From Teredinibacter waterburyi (lineage in GTDB: Bacteria; Pseudomonadota; Gammaproteobacteria; Pseudomonadales; Cellvibrionaceae), in contig NZ_MRUH01000103.1 of assembly GCF_001922985.1 (NCBI RefSeq), positions 1 to 64,000 on the forward strand: a DNA stretch of 64,000 nt. The letters run 5' to 3'. The stretch's first letter is position 1, and each line of letters begins with the position of its first letter. This document shows positions 1-8,187 of this stretch, one piece after another. The translations under genes and the position numbers were made by a program. The notes below the pieces were generated by a model. That model was not told the DNA's origin. It ran no database searches and saw only the letters and a list, made by a program, of their open reading frames with translations.

Positions 1-458
1 CCCGAAATAACAATGATTTTGCAGGTGTTTTGATTGGCGAGCTGTTCGAGTAGCGCGAAGCCGTCCATTCTTGGCATTTGTAAATCTAGCGTCATCAGGC
101 TGGGCTTGAGCGTGGCGTAGGAAACCCCTGCGTCGAAGCCGTTGTGTGCTAGGCCGGTTATAAAGCCTAGGCCTTTTAAATGACGTGCCACGGAGCGGGC
201 CATACTTTCATCGTCGTCTACCACAAGCGCCATTCGATTGGGTTGCACATGCTCTTCTAGGGTTGATGGAATGGGCAACTCGTTACTCTGCATAAATGCA
301 ACTAAGTCTGCGGCGGCAATGCGGTTATCACCACGACTGCCAGGCAGTTGATGGGCCTTGAGTAGGCCTTTATTGATCCAGTTAATAATGGTACGTAGCG
401 AGACGCCACAATAGGTTGCGGCTTGTCCTGTGGTTAAGAACGCAGGGGGATGAGTCAT
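1..458 (-). CDS. HTH-receiver response regulator (partial, C-terminus beyond window)
   Basis: Reading the minus strand from an ATG at 458 gives 152 codons open to the window edge. Residues about 5-55 form an excisionase/MerR-like helix-turn-helix (TTGQAATYCGVSLRTIINWI). Residues about 78 onward are a CheY-type receiver with the acidic pocket (VVDDDES) and the phosphoacceptor Asp in TLDLQMPRMDG. The order is HTH then receiver, the reverse of OmpR and NarL families. It is divergent from the receiver/HD-GYP gene at 695, with 236 bp between them. By position it could be the DNA-binding output of the H-NOX phosphorelay (a role filled by HnoC in Shewanella), but that is inference. Any domain after the receiver lies outside the window. 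Confidence 0.85.
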   Translation of the reverse strand, partial: MTHPPAFLTTGQAATYCGVSLRTIINWINKGLLKAHQLPGSRGDNRIAAADLVAFMQSNELPIPSTLEEHVQPNRMALVVDDDESMARSVARHLKGLGFITGLAHNGFDAGVSYATLKPSLMTLDLQMPRMDGFALLEQLANQNTCKIIVIS

Positions 459-635
459 TTATCAATCTCGTTTAGGGGCATGTGGCACGAACAACCTTAT
501 TACTCGATAGTACTTTGTCGCTTTATGTTGCTTTAGGCAAATGTAGCTATAGCTACATCTTAATTTTTCGCCGCAGCCTATGCCAAATTGATCTTGAGCA
601 CCTACTGGAGGTTCATGATATTCATGTTATTATAG

Positions 636-654
636 ATATTCATTTAATGCATGT
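636..654. promoter_or_regulatory. Imperfect palindrome upstream of the H-NOX cluster
   Basis: ATATTCATT, one spacer base, then AATGCATGT, with 7 of 9 positions complementary. It lies about 40 bp before the receiver/HD-GYP start. A related copy of the left arm (GATATTCATgTTAT) sits 18 bp upstream at 617-630. The spacing and the A/T-rich ATGCATT core recall half-sites of the NO-responsive repressor NsrR, but the match is loose. It may instead bind the divergent HTH regulator. Confidence 0.25.
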
Positions 655-694
655 TATACCAATTTTTCTGTTTTGCCCACTTTAGGAGCGTTTT

Positions 695-1876
695 ATGCGT
701 CCGCATCTCACATCGGTAGATACTCAACTTCCCTCTAAGTCTGGTTCGAGCTCCGACTCAAAAGACGTGGGTGAAGCGCCCAGAATACTATTTGTTGACG
801 ATGAGCCGCAGGTTTTACGTACGCTCAAGCGTTTTTCTCTGACACAAAATTGGACGGTGTTTTTTGCCGAGTCCGGTGAGGCTGGGTTGGATTTACTGCG
901 AAGCGGCCAAGAGGTCGATATTGTGGTGTCGGATATGCGTATGCCGCGCATGTCAGGTTCGGAATTTTTACAGGCGGTGAAGTCTGAGTTCCCTTTTTGT
1001 GTGCGCATGCTTCTAACCGGCTATTCCGATACTGATACGTTAAAAGACGCGATTAACGGCGCTAGGATTTATAACTACCTAACCAAGCCGTGGGATGAGA
1101 CGATGCTGAGTGAAGTTATCGACGGCGCTTTTCGGTTCCGCAAGTCTGAGCGCGAACGTCGTCGTTTAGAAGATTTAACCCATGACCAGAATCGTAAATT
1201 GTGTCGTTTGGCGTTGTCACTTGATCGTCAGGTGAAGGAGCGCACCGAGGAAATTGAGCGGGCGAAACAGTTGCTGCAAGAGTCTCACGATCGCAAAGAG
1301 CGCCAATTTCAAGCCTCGCTAACAGTGCTGAACCACTTGATTGAGTGGCGAGAAGGACGAGATTCTGGGCACAGCCGTTTTGTTGTTAGCTACGCCGAAA
1401 AATTGGCCCGTCAGCTCAAAATGCGCAAGCAAGATGTTGACGATATTCAATTAGCGTCGCTTTATCACCGTATTGGAATTTTGGGTTTGCCCGATGAGCT
1501 GCGTACTCGTCCGGTTGCGGGTTTTTCTGATAGTGAGCATGCGCTTTACGAAAAAGTACCCGTTTGGGGTGAGCAGGCGTTGGTGGGTATTCCCGAGCTG
1601 GCCGATGCCGCGCGGTTGATTCGTCATCAGCACGAGCGTATTGATGGCGGTGGTTATCCCGATAGTTTAAAAGGGGTACAGGTGCCGGTAGGCTCACAAA
1701 TTATTGGTATGTTAAGTGACTATTACGACTGCAGAAATGGACGATTAGTCAGCGGGCTGAGCGGTGCCGATGCGGCGGGGCGCTATATCGCAGAGCATGC
1801 CGGGAGCAAATACGATATCGCTTTAGTGCAACTCTTTTCGACTATGCTGGATGAATCCGGCGACATGGTTGTCTAG
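695..1876 (+). CDS. Receiver + HD-GYP response regulator with degenerate HD motif (HnoD-like)
   Basis: 393 aa. Residues about 30-140 are a receiver: DDE pocket, phosphoacceptor D80 in VVSDMRMPRMSG, conserved LTGYSD and K131 in YLTKPW. A charged coiled coil (about 150-215) leads to an HD-GYP domain (about 215-385). The GYP motif is present (HERIDGGGYP, about 313-322). The HD dyad reads LYHRIG, so H258 is kept but the metal-binding Asp is Arg259. This predicts weak or absent c-di-GMP phosphodiesterase activity. In Shewanella oneidensis the H-NOX network includes HnoD, a receiver protein with a degenerate HD-GYP domain that regulates the EAL enzyme HnoB. This gene is upstream of H-NOX (132-bp gap) and is plausibly its equivalent. 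The start is an ATG preceded by TTAGGAG. Confidence 0.88.
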   Translation: MRPHLTSVDTQLPSKSGSSSDSKDVGEAPRILFVDDEPQVLRTLKRFSLTQNWTVFFAESGEAGLDLLRSGQEVDIVVSDMRMPRMSGSEFLQAVKSEFPFCVRMLLTGYSDTDTLKDAINGARIYNYLTKPWDETMLSEVIDGAFRFRKSERERRRLEDLTHDQNRKLCRLALSLDRQVKERTEEIERAKQLLQESHDRKERQFQASLTVLNHLIEWREGRDSGHSRFVVSYAEKLARQLKMRKQDVDDIQLASLYHRIGILGLPDELRTRPVAGFSDSEHALYEKVPVWGEQALVGIPELADAARLIRHQHERIDGGGYPDSLKGVQVPVGSQIIGMLSDYYDCRNGRLVSGLSGADAAGRYIAEHAGSKYDIALVQLFSTMLDESGDMVV

Positions 1877-2008
1877 CTATAAAACCCTGTGATGAGCAGG
1901 TTAGGGCTAATATTTTGGTAAATATTTTTGGCCTGCGCGTGCTTAATCTATACTTCTCTTAATTGCAGTAATTTGCGCGAGCGCGGTTAATGAAAGTGAG
2001 GAAGTCGA

Positions 2009-2557
2009 GTGTTAGGCACGGTTTATATAGCGTTAAATGACATGGTGGTCGATCGCCATGGCGTGGTTGCTTGGGACAAAATTCTGGATGAGGTAAAACC
2101 TGATTCTGAAGGTGTGTTTACCTCGATTGAAACCTATCAGGATACCGAGCTAACACAATTTATTGCAGCAATTGCAGCGCTTGAAGGAATTAGCCCAACG
2201 GATGTTGAGCGGGAGTTTGGTCAATATCTGTTTGCGGTGTTAAATCGAAAAAGCCCCATCTTTACGCAACTCGCGCCTAATTTGTTTAGTTACTTGCGCA
2301 GTGTTGAAACAGTTATTCATCCAGACGTAAAAAAGCGTTTTACGGATTCCTCTCTCCCCACTATTACCTGCTCTCGTGGCGATGCCCGCGAGCTGCTGTT
2401 CGAGTATCGCTCGGCGCGCAAGCTTTGCTACTTAAGCGAGGGTTTAATTTTGGCGGCTGCACAGCATTATGGTGAGGCCGTTAGCCTAGAGCATTCCAGC
2501 TGTATGCACCGCGGCGCAGACCACTGCAGCATTAGGGTACAACGCCATGGCGAATGA
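2009..2557 (+). CDS. hnoX: H-NOX haem nitric-oxide-binding sensor
   Basis: 182 aa, the usual size of a stand-alone bacterial H-NOX. The N-terminus (GTVYIALNDMVV) and the proximal haem ligand H104 in the ETVIHPDVKK context are typical. The YxSxR motif that holds the haem propionates is Y133-S135-R137 (EYRSARKLCYL). The protein should bind NO (and CO) at ferrous haem in the cytoplasm and control its partner kinase. The start is GTG at 2009 behind GAGGA. The last 11 bases overlap the next gene, so the two are probably translationally coupled. Whether it also binds O2 cannot be judged with certainty from the distal pocket here. Confidence 0.95.
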   Translation: MLGTVYIALNDMVVDRHGVVAWDKILDEVKPDSEGVFTSIETYQDTELTQFIAAIAALEGISPTDVEREFGQYLFAVLNRKSPIFTQLAPNLFSYLRSVETVIHPDVKKRFTDSSLPTITCSRGDARELLFEYRSARKLCYLSEGLILAAAQHYGEAVSLEHSSCMHRGADHCSIRVQRHGE

Positions 2558-3500
2558 AGATTACAAAGCCGCTTATGAGCGACAGCGACGCGCACGCGAA
2601 AAAGCCGAGCAATTGCTAGAAGACCGCACTGGCGAGTTACACGAAGCTCACGGTTCTCTATTGCAAGCGTATAACCGCTTAAAAAATCAGAAGGCGCAGC
2701 TGGTTCACAACGAAAAGCTTGCCAGTATCGGCCAGCTCGCCGCGGGTGTTGCACACGAAATCAATACCCCTGCCGCCTACGTGAAAGGTAACGTATTGCT
2801 GACTAAGCGTTATTTTGAAATGGTTTTAACCGCGGTATGTGATTATGAGTTGTTGTTAAAGGATTGTGTTGCGGGGAAGGTTACGCCAGAAGACATTAGC
2901 GCAAGGCAGCAGGCGATAAAAAAGACCGCAGACTTAACCTATTTGGCTGAAGATATTCCTGAGATGATGGCCGATACCTTACAGGGTATAGAGCGCATCG
3001 AAAATATTGTTACCAGCCTTAAAGATTTCTCGCGCCCAGACCAGGCCGAAGCGGTGATGTTTGATTTGAATGCCTGCGTCGACAACACCCTAAAAGTTGC
3101 CTGGAACCAAATTAAATACAAAGCTGAATTACATACCAGCTTTGCGGAATTGCCAGAAATTCCCGGGCAGCCGGGTAGTTTGAGCCAAGTGTTTTTGAAT
3201 TTGTTGGTAAACGCCGCTCACGCGATTACAGATTTTGGTGAGATTTGGGTGAATACCTATGTTGAAAAAGAATTTGCCGTGGTCGAGATTATCGATAACG
3301 GCGATGGTATTCCCGAGGACATTAAAACCAAAATTTTCGACCCGTTTTTCACTACCAAGGAGGTTGGTAAGGGAACTGGCCTCGGCCTATCTATAACCGA
3401 TAGCATTATTAAAAAGCACGGTGGCCGAATCGGTTTGGAAAGCGAGGTAGGAAAAGGCACGACGTTTAAGGTGTTTCTGCCTCTGGTACGGCCCGACTAA
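2547..3500 (+). CDS. hnoK: H-NOX-associated histidine kinase
   Basis: 317 aa, no membrane segment and no sensor domain of its own. An N-terminal coiled coil (about 5-58) runs straight into the DHp domain with phosphoacceptor H70 ([13 protein letters not shown]). The ATPase domain is complete: N box ([12 protein letters not shown]), G1 ([10 protein letters not shown]), F box (FDPFFTTKE) and G2 (GKGTGLGLS). The gene starts inside the H-NOX stop region, which is the usual genetic linkage for HnoK, whose autophosphorylation is inhibited by NO-bound H-NOX in studied species. Likely phosphotransfer partners are the receivers encoded at 695-1876 and 1-458. No EAL gene is visible in the window next to it. 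Confidence 0.93.
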   Translation: MANEDYKAAYERQRRAREKAEQLLEDRTGELHEAHGSLLQAYNRLKNQKAQLVHNEKLASIGQLAAGVAHEINTPAAYVKGNVLLTKRYFEMVLTAVCDYELLLKDCVAGKVTPEDISARQQAIKKTADLTYLAEDIPEMMADTLQGIERIENIVTSLKDFSRPDQAEAVMFDLNACVDNTLKVAWNQIKYKAELHTSFAELPEIPGQPGSLSQVFLNLLVNAAHAITDFGEIWVNTYVEKEFAVVEIIDNGDGIPEDIKTKIFDPFFTTKEVGKGTGLGLSITDSIIKKHGGRIGLESEVGKGTTFKVFLPLVRPD

Positions 3501-3574
3501 GCGCATTCGCGCGAGTTCTAACTGAGCTGTAAAGCCTGCTCACATCGTTTATGATGCCCGTTCAATAACCACGT

Positions 3575-3600
3575 AGCGTTCGTGTGCCCGCACGAATGCT
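3575..3600 (+). terminator. Hairpin after the hnoX-hnoK operon
   Basis: AGCGTTCGTG, loop TGCCCG, CACGAATGCT form a 10-bp stem with one G-T pair, 75 bp after the hnoK stop. The following sequence is T-rich (tggttgcctt...) but has no clean U run, so termination here is plausible rather than certain. Confidence 0.4.
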
Positions 3601-3643
3601 TGGTTGCCTTGGGCTTTAGTGTTTGGTTTTGTGATAATTTTTT

Positions 3644-5122
3644 ATGGAAATTGATATGGCTTCAGTGCTGGATTGGGCGGTACAGGTTTTAGTTTACAGC
3701 CTGATATTGGCAATGTTCGCGGCGTTACTGTTGGTGGTGGTTTTGTATTTTGTTGATACCCGCCAAACGCAGTCGACGATTCGTCGCAACTATCCGGTGA
3801 TCGGTCGTTTTCGCTACTGGTTTGAACACTTGGGTGAGTTTTTTCGGCAGTATTTTTTCGCTATGGATCGTGAGGAAATGCCCTTCAATCGCGCCATGCG
3901 CGCATGGGTGTATCGCGCTGCAAAGGGGTTAAGTACCTACACCGCGTTTGGCTCTACGCGCAATAATCTGGTTGTAGGTGACCCCCATTTTGTCAACGCC
4001 GCCTACCCGGTTCTGGATAGCGAAATTCACGACGCTAAGCTGATCGAATTTGGCCCCTATTGTGAGACACCCTATAAAACCCGTTCATTTTTTAATATTT
4101 CCGGTATGAGTTTTGGCGCCTTGTCGGTGCCGGCGGTGACGAGCTTATCGAAGGGCGCGGCACTGGCGGGCTGTTGGTTAAATACCGGCGAGGGCGGTTT
4201 GTCGCCGCATCATTTAGCGGGTAACGCCGACATAGTGTTTCAGATGGGGACGGCAAAATATGGCGTGCGCGATAGCGATGGCAATTTGAGCGAGTCGAAA
4301 CTCGCCGTGCTGGCGGCAAACCCGCAGGTAAAAATGATCGAAATAAAGCTTAGCCAAGGAGCCAAGCCGGGCAAGGGCGGTATTTTGCCCGCCGATAAAG
4401 TAACTGCCGAAATTGCGGCAATACGGGGCATTCCTGCCGGACACCCATCGAATAGCCCCAATCGTCATACCGATGTCAACAACGATGAAGAACTGCTAAA
4501 CCTTATCAATCGGGTGCGGTCAGTTAGCGGTAAGCCGGTGGGCATTAAAGTTGTGCTGGGTGGCCGCGATTGGCTTTCTGGGTTTTGCGAGTCGATCTTG
4601 CAGCGCGGCATTGAAAGTGCGCCGGATTTTATCACCCTCGACAGTGCCGACGGCGGCACCGGTGCAGCACCGCAATCGCTAATGGATTTTATGGGCTTGC
4701 CGCTGCGGGAAAGTTTGCCGTTGCTGGTGGATGAGCTGTTGGCGAAGGGGCTGCGAGAACGCATTAAAGTGATTGCATCGGGTAAGTTGATTACCCCCGG
4801 TTATGTGGCGCAGGCCTTGGCGACGGGGGCGGATGTAGTGGTAACGGCGCGCGGCTTTATGTTTGCATTAGGCTGTATTCAGGCCATGCAATGTAATAAA
4901 AACACCTGCCCAACCGGTATCACCACCCACGACAAACGGTTACAGAAAGGCTTAGATCCAACCAATAAGGCGGCGCGGGTCGCGTCCTATCACGCGCAGA
5001 TGGTGCACGACATAGAGGTGATTGCTCACTCCTGCGGCCTAGCCGAACCCTCGCAGTTGCGGCGCGAGCACGTGCGGATTGTGCAGGCCAATGGTCGTTC
5101 TATTCCACTTTTGGAGCTTTAG
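3644..5122 (+). CDS. Membrane-anchored FMN-binding glutamate synthase family protein
   Basis: 492 aa. A hydrophobic segment (about 10-35) anchors a soluble domain homologous to the FMN/synthase domain of the GltB large subunit. Landmarks are the FFNISGMSFGALS and GEGGLSPHH motifs, SQGAKPGKGG, the barrel segment DFITLDSADGGTGAAPQS, and a Cys-rich CNKNTCPTG segment matching the iron-sulfur region of glutamate synthases. It lacks the glutaminase domain, so it is not a full GOGAT. The family is common and its substrate is unproven. The ATG at 3644 is used here; an ATG at 3656 preceded by GGA is an alternative. The gene is separated from the NO operon by a hairpin. Confidence 0.88.
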   Translation: MEIDMASVLDWAVQVLVYSLILAMFAALLLVVVLYFVDTRQTQSTIRRNYPVIGRFRYWFEHLGEFFRQYFFAMDREEMPFNRAMRAWVYRAAKGLSTYTAFGSTRNNLVVGDPHFVNAAYPVLDSEIHDAKLIEFGPYCETPYKTRSFFNISGMSFGALSVPAVTSLSKGAALAGCWLNTGEGGLSPHHLAGNADIVFQMGTAKYGVRDSDGNLSESKLAVLAANPQVKMIEIKLSQGAKPGKGGILPADKVTAEIAAIRGIPAGHPSNSPNRHTDVNNDEELLNLINRVRSVSGKPVGIKVVLGGRDWLSGFCESILQRGIESAPDFITLDSADGGTGAAPQSLMDFMGLPLRESLPLLVDELLAKGLRERIKVIASGKLITPGYVAQALATGADVVVTARGFMFALGCIQAMQCNKNTCPTGITTHDKRLQKGLDPTNKAARVASYHAQMVHDIEVIAHSCGLAEPSQLRREHVRIVQANGRSIPLLEL

Positions 5123-5223
5123 CGTGGGGTTGTCGTTCTCGTCAGGGGAACGATAATGAGTGTAAAATGCTCCCTACTTTTGTCTTTCCCTTTTCTCTTC
5201 CTTTATCTAGAGGTTTTTTTACA

Positions 5224-5529
5224 ATGAAATTTTCTGCAATTGTTGCTTTGTGTTTGACTCTACCTATGTCGACACTTGTTTTTGCTGGTGATGCGCCATC
5301 TAAAGAAATGGGTTGTCGTGCCTGTCACGGTGCTTCTGGTGCCAAGCCGATGATGGGCTCATACCCCAAGCTCAACGGTCAAAACAAAGATTATTTGATT
5401 AGCGCGTTAAAAGCCTACCGCGACAATAAGCGTTCCGGCGGTATGGCAATTGTCATGGTTGGTCAGGCTAAGTCACTTAGCGATGCCGATATCACTGCTT
5501 TGGCCGAGTATTACGCTAGCCAGCCATAA
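5224..5529 (+). CDS. Small periplasmic cytochrome c (class I, c553/c4-like)
   Basis: 101 aa from the ATG at 5224, chosen because TAGAGG precedes it and a clean signal peptide follows (MKFSAIVALCLTLPMSTLVFA, then GDAPS). One haem-attachment site, CRACH, lies close to the mature N-terminus. GLY/PRO-rich loops (MMGSYPKLNGQ) and a Met-rich stretch before the final helix (MAIVMVGQAKSLSDADITALAEYY) supply the distal Met ligand. The size matches single-haem electron shuttles of the cytochrome c4/c553 group. It is 100 bp after the glutamate-synthase-like gene; a shared transcript is possible. Confidence 0.9.
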   Translation: MKFSAIVALCLTLPMSTLVFAGDAPSKEMGCRACHGASGAKPMMGSYPKLNGQNKDYLISALKAYRDNKRSGGMAIVMVGQAKSLSDADITALAEYYASQP

Positions 5530-5575
5530 ATCAGTTATAAGACGCCAGCTGTTGGGCTGGTTGTGTTGCGGTTAT

Positions 5576-5612
5576 AAAAACCAGTCATAGCGTTGTTATG
5601 GCTGGTTTTTTC
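5576..5612 (+). terminator. Intrinsic terminator after the cytochrome c gene
   Basis: AAAAACCAGTCATA, a 7-nt loop and TATGGCTGGTTTTTT form a 14-bp stem with one G-T pair, ending in a T run, 47 bp after the stop codon. Confidence 0.85.
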
Positions 5613-5790
5613 GTTTTGGGGGATAGGGTCGCTTATTAAGTGCAGTTTTATTTGTTGCTGGGGTTGAGAGGTGAACTCGTCATTCTGGAGTGATTGTCTA
5701 TACTCTAAAAAGACTCGTTGGCGTCCGCTTCAACGACTAACCTTGACGGTGTTGGCGTCAATTGCCAATGAACAGTAATGAAGAGTACTT

Positions 5791-6651
5791 ATGAAAAAAA
5801 TTGGTTATCAGTTGCTGTTGGGTTGCCTGTTGGCAGCACCTATCGGCGTTATGTCGGCCGCGGCGGAAACCGTGCGTATGGTTAAAATCGTGAATGATAA
5901 TTCACGTTATGCCGAGGGCTTGGTGAAGCTCGCGCTGAGCAAGCTCGATAAGTCTTACAGCTTTTCCAACCCAATCGACCAGACAACCACTAATCGTGTA
6001 ATCGAGATGATGGATAACGACCAGCTGGATGTGTTCTGGGTGGCGACATCACGCGAGTTAGAGCAGCGTATGCGGCCGGTGCGCATCCCTCTGTACCGCG
6101 GCTTGCTGGGCTATCGCGTGTTTATGATTAAGCAGGGCACGCAGAATAAGTTTAACGGTATTTCTAGCCTCGCAGACCTCAGCCGAGTGTCGCTTGGCCA
6201 GGGGCGCTACTGGTCGGATACCGAGATTATGGAAGCCAATGGCCTGAATGTGGTGAAGGTAACCCAGTATCACGGCCTGTTTTTTATGCTGGATGGCGAC
6301 CGCTTTGACGCCTTTCCGCGCGGTGTACAAGAACCTTGGGCCGAGATTCAACAGCGTCCGGATTTAGCACTTAGTGTCGAGCAAAATATTTTGTTGTCCT
6401 ATACCAGCCCATTCTATTTGTTTGTGCAAAAAGACAACGCCAAGCTCGCGCGAGATTTAGAGGAAGGCTTGCGTATCGCCATAGCGGACGGCTCGTTTGA
6501 TGAGTATTTTCGCAACGATGCAATGGTGAAAAGCGTGACAGAAAAGGCCAACTTGGCGCAGCGGCGCGTGATTAAATTGAAAAACCCTAAGCTGCCGGAG
6601 AATACACCGGTCGATCAGCCTGAGCTGTGGGTGGATATCACCACACTTTAA
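5791..6651 (+). CDS. Periplasmic solute-binding-protein-like protein (SBP type 3 fold)
   Basis: 286 aa with a signal peptide ending near residue 26 (MSAAAETV). The mature part has the layout of amino-acid-type solute-binding proteins: a hinge segment with MDNDQLDVFWVATSRE, then LYRGLLGYRVFMI, the SLADLSRVSLGQG motif and a C-terminal helix with LEEGLRIAIADGSFDEYF. No permease or ATPase gene is nearby, so it may be an orphan sensor-type binding protein rather than part of a transporter. Ligand unknown. The next gene follows after 34 bp and may be cotranscribed. Confidence 0.75.
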   Translation: MKKIGYQLLLGCLLAAPIGVMSAAAETVRMVKIVNDNSRYAEGLVKLALSKLDKSYSFSNPIDQTTTNRVIEMMDNDQLDVFWVATSRELEQRMRPVRIPLYRGLLGYRVFMIKQGTQNKFNGISSLADLSRVSLGQGRYWSDTEIMEANGLNVVKVTQYHGLFFMLDGDRFDAFPRGVQEPWAEIQQRPDLALSVEQNILLSYTSPFYLFVQKDNAKLARDLEEGLRIAIADGSFDEYFRNDAMVKSVTEKANLAQRRVIKLKNPKLPENTPVDQPELWVDITTL

Positions 6652-6685
6652 ACATTCGTTAATGCCACTGAGGAGATTGTGTCCA

Positions 6686-7054
6686 ATGGCGGATTACATA
6701 CCTATGCCCAATATGAGTAATAAGCGTGATGGCGATTCAAAAAAGCGCGCGGTTTCCGGTCTGCAAGACAACAATGACCATATTGCTCGAATCGAAAAAC
6801 TGGAAAAGACCTGTCAGCAGCTTTCCTTGCTTACCGAGACTCTATGGGAAATTATTGCCGAGCAGAACGAGCTGCAAGAGCCGGTGCTGCTGGAAAAGGT
6901 TACGGCGACGCTGGCGTTACGAGCCGAGCGTGCCGATGAGCGTTTACATTGTTCGAAGTGCAATATGAGCAACACCACCAGCAAAGCTAAGTGCATCTAC
7001 TGTGGTGGTGAGCTGGTGGGCGATGTGAGTAACTCGCCGTTTCGCCATCTCTAG
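6686..7054 (+). CDS. Small zinc-ribbon protein, unknown function
   Basis: 122 aa from the ATG at 6686 (AGGAG ten bases upstream); an ATG at 6662 lacks a ribosome site. Residues about 32-70 are predicted coiled coil (HIARIEKLEKTCQQLSLL...). The C-terminal third holds two Cys pairs, CSKC and CIYC, spaced as a zinc ribbon. There is no signal peptide, so it is probably cytoplasmic. Its stop codon shares the CTAG palindrome at 7051-7054 with the stop of the convergent lipoprotein gene. I do not recognise a family beyond the ribbon. Confidence 0.75.
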   Translation: MADYIPMPNMSNKRDGDSKKRAVSGLQDNNDHIARIEKLEKTCQQLSLLTETLWEIIAEQNELQEPVLLEKVTATLALRAERADERLHCSKCNMSNTTSKAKCIYCGGELVGDVSNSPFRHL

Positions 7055-7989
7055 TCTGCGTCGGCATCACAACCAGGCATGCTACTGCCGACCGCAAGGT
7101 TATCGATGTAAAGAGTGCGTGGCAGCGTCGTCTTGTGATACTGCTCGGCACCTATGTGTAATTGGCTGAAATAGGCCGGCCCCGTCCAAACTCCAGCTTG
7201 CGTGTTGGGGTCGATACAGCCGTCGCCAGTGCCACCGCTATTGGCGTCGATAGTTAAGGCGCTGAGTTCTTCCCCGTTCAACCAAAAGGCGAGCCGATTT
7301 TGATCGGCATTAAAATGCCACTGCACACAGGCCCACTGGTCGTGAGGGATTAAATAGGGCTTGGCGGGAGCAACATTGTCTGCGGCGCCTGCGCTACTGT
7401 ATTCAAAATCTGGGTGTTGCCAGCAGTCGGTTAACCATTCGGTTTTACCGTCGCCATCGGCGTCGATACGCGTGTCATAGTTACCCATAAAGTGATCGAA
7501 CCTACCGTCTAAGCGACCGCGATAATTCACCACGGTGTTTTCTGGAGCGCCAGACGTGGCGCGCGCAGGGCCGTCCGCTTGCAGGAAGGTAAAGTCGCCG
7601 CCTAGTGCATTGTCACCCTGTAAATACATCATCATACGACCGTAGATCTCGCGCGGTTGGTCTAGGCCGTTTTCGGGGGTTAGATCCAAACTGAGATAGC
7701 TGCGATTGTAGCCCGCCCCTGTGGCCTCCACTTTTAGTGCTTGTCTGCCACTAAATACCTTCTCTTTGCTCAAGCTTACACGCGCGCTGTTACTGGCGTG
7801 CCAGTGGCTGGCGAGCTGGTTAGACTCAAAATTTTCGCATATGGCCGCGACACAGACTGGATTGGCCGTGGTGATGTCTTGCTGGCAGGCGGCGAGCGCT
7901 AAGCCGGCCAGCGCAAGGCCAGCGGCGAGGGCTGTGCGCCGAGGTGTAGCTGAGGTAAGAATTGGGGCAAGAGTTCGCAGCGGAATCAT
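7051..7989 (-). CDS. Secreted lipoprotein with jelly-roll (Cip1/polysaccharide-lyase-like) domain
   Basis: 312 aa. The N-terminus carries a twin Arg (TPRRTALAAG), a hydrophobic core and a lipobox LAAC with C35, so it is predicted to be a lipoprotein, perhaps Tat-exported. The mature domain begins VCVAAICENFES and has a concanavalin/jelly-roll pattern: SGRQALKVEA, REIYGRMMMYL, GDFTFLQADG, HDQWACVQWHFN, RLAFWLNGEEL, TLYIDNLAVG. Such domains occur in polysaccharide lyases and Cip1-like proteins. A role in binding or cleaving a polysaccharide is inferred from the fold only. A DxDxDGK segment (about 176-183) may bind calcium. The start has AAGG upstream. Confidence 0.72.
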   Translation of the reverse strand: MIPLRTLAPILTSATPRRTALAAGLALAGLALAACQQDITTANPVCVAAICENFESNQLASHWHASNSARVSLSKEKVFSGRQALKVEATGAGYNRSYLSLDLTPENGLDQPREIYGRMMMYLQGDNALGGDFTFLQADGPARATSGAPENTVVNYRGRLDGRFDHFMGNYDTRIDADGDGKTEWLTDCWQHPDFEYSSAGAADNVAPAKPYLIPHDQWACVQWHFNADQNRLAFWLNGEELSALTIDANSGGTGDGCIDPNTQAGVWTGPAYFSQLHIGAEQYHKTTLPRTLYIDNLAVGSSMPGCDADAD

Positions 7990-8187
7990 GACAGGGCCTT
8001 TTCAGTTGTTATTTTTGTAGCGCTACAGCTTAACGGTTCGTTTGGTGTGTGGCCAAACCTTATTGTTTTTGTTGCAGCAAAGTGAAATATTAAGACTAAG
8101 TTATTATATGCGGTTAATCGGAGCACACTTAAGTACCAGCTTTGCTACCCTTATCGGAGTTTGAACCGAAATTGTTAGGGAGTTTTT

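Noticed and set aside
482..685. 67-codon plus-strand frame between the divergent regulators
   Set aside because: No ribosome site, no family signal, and it fills the divergent promoter region.
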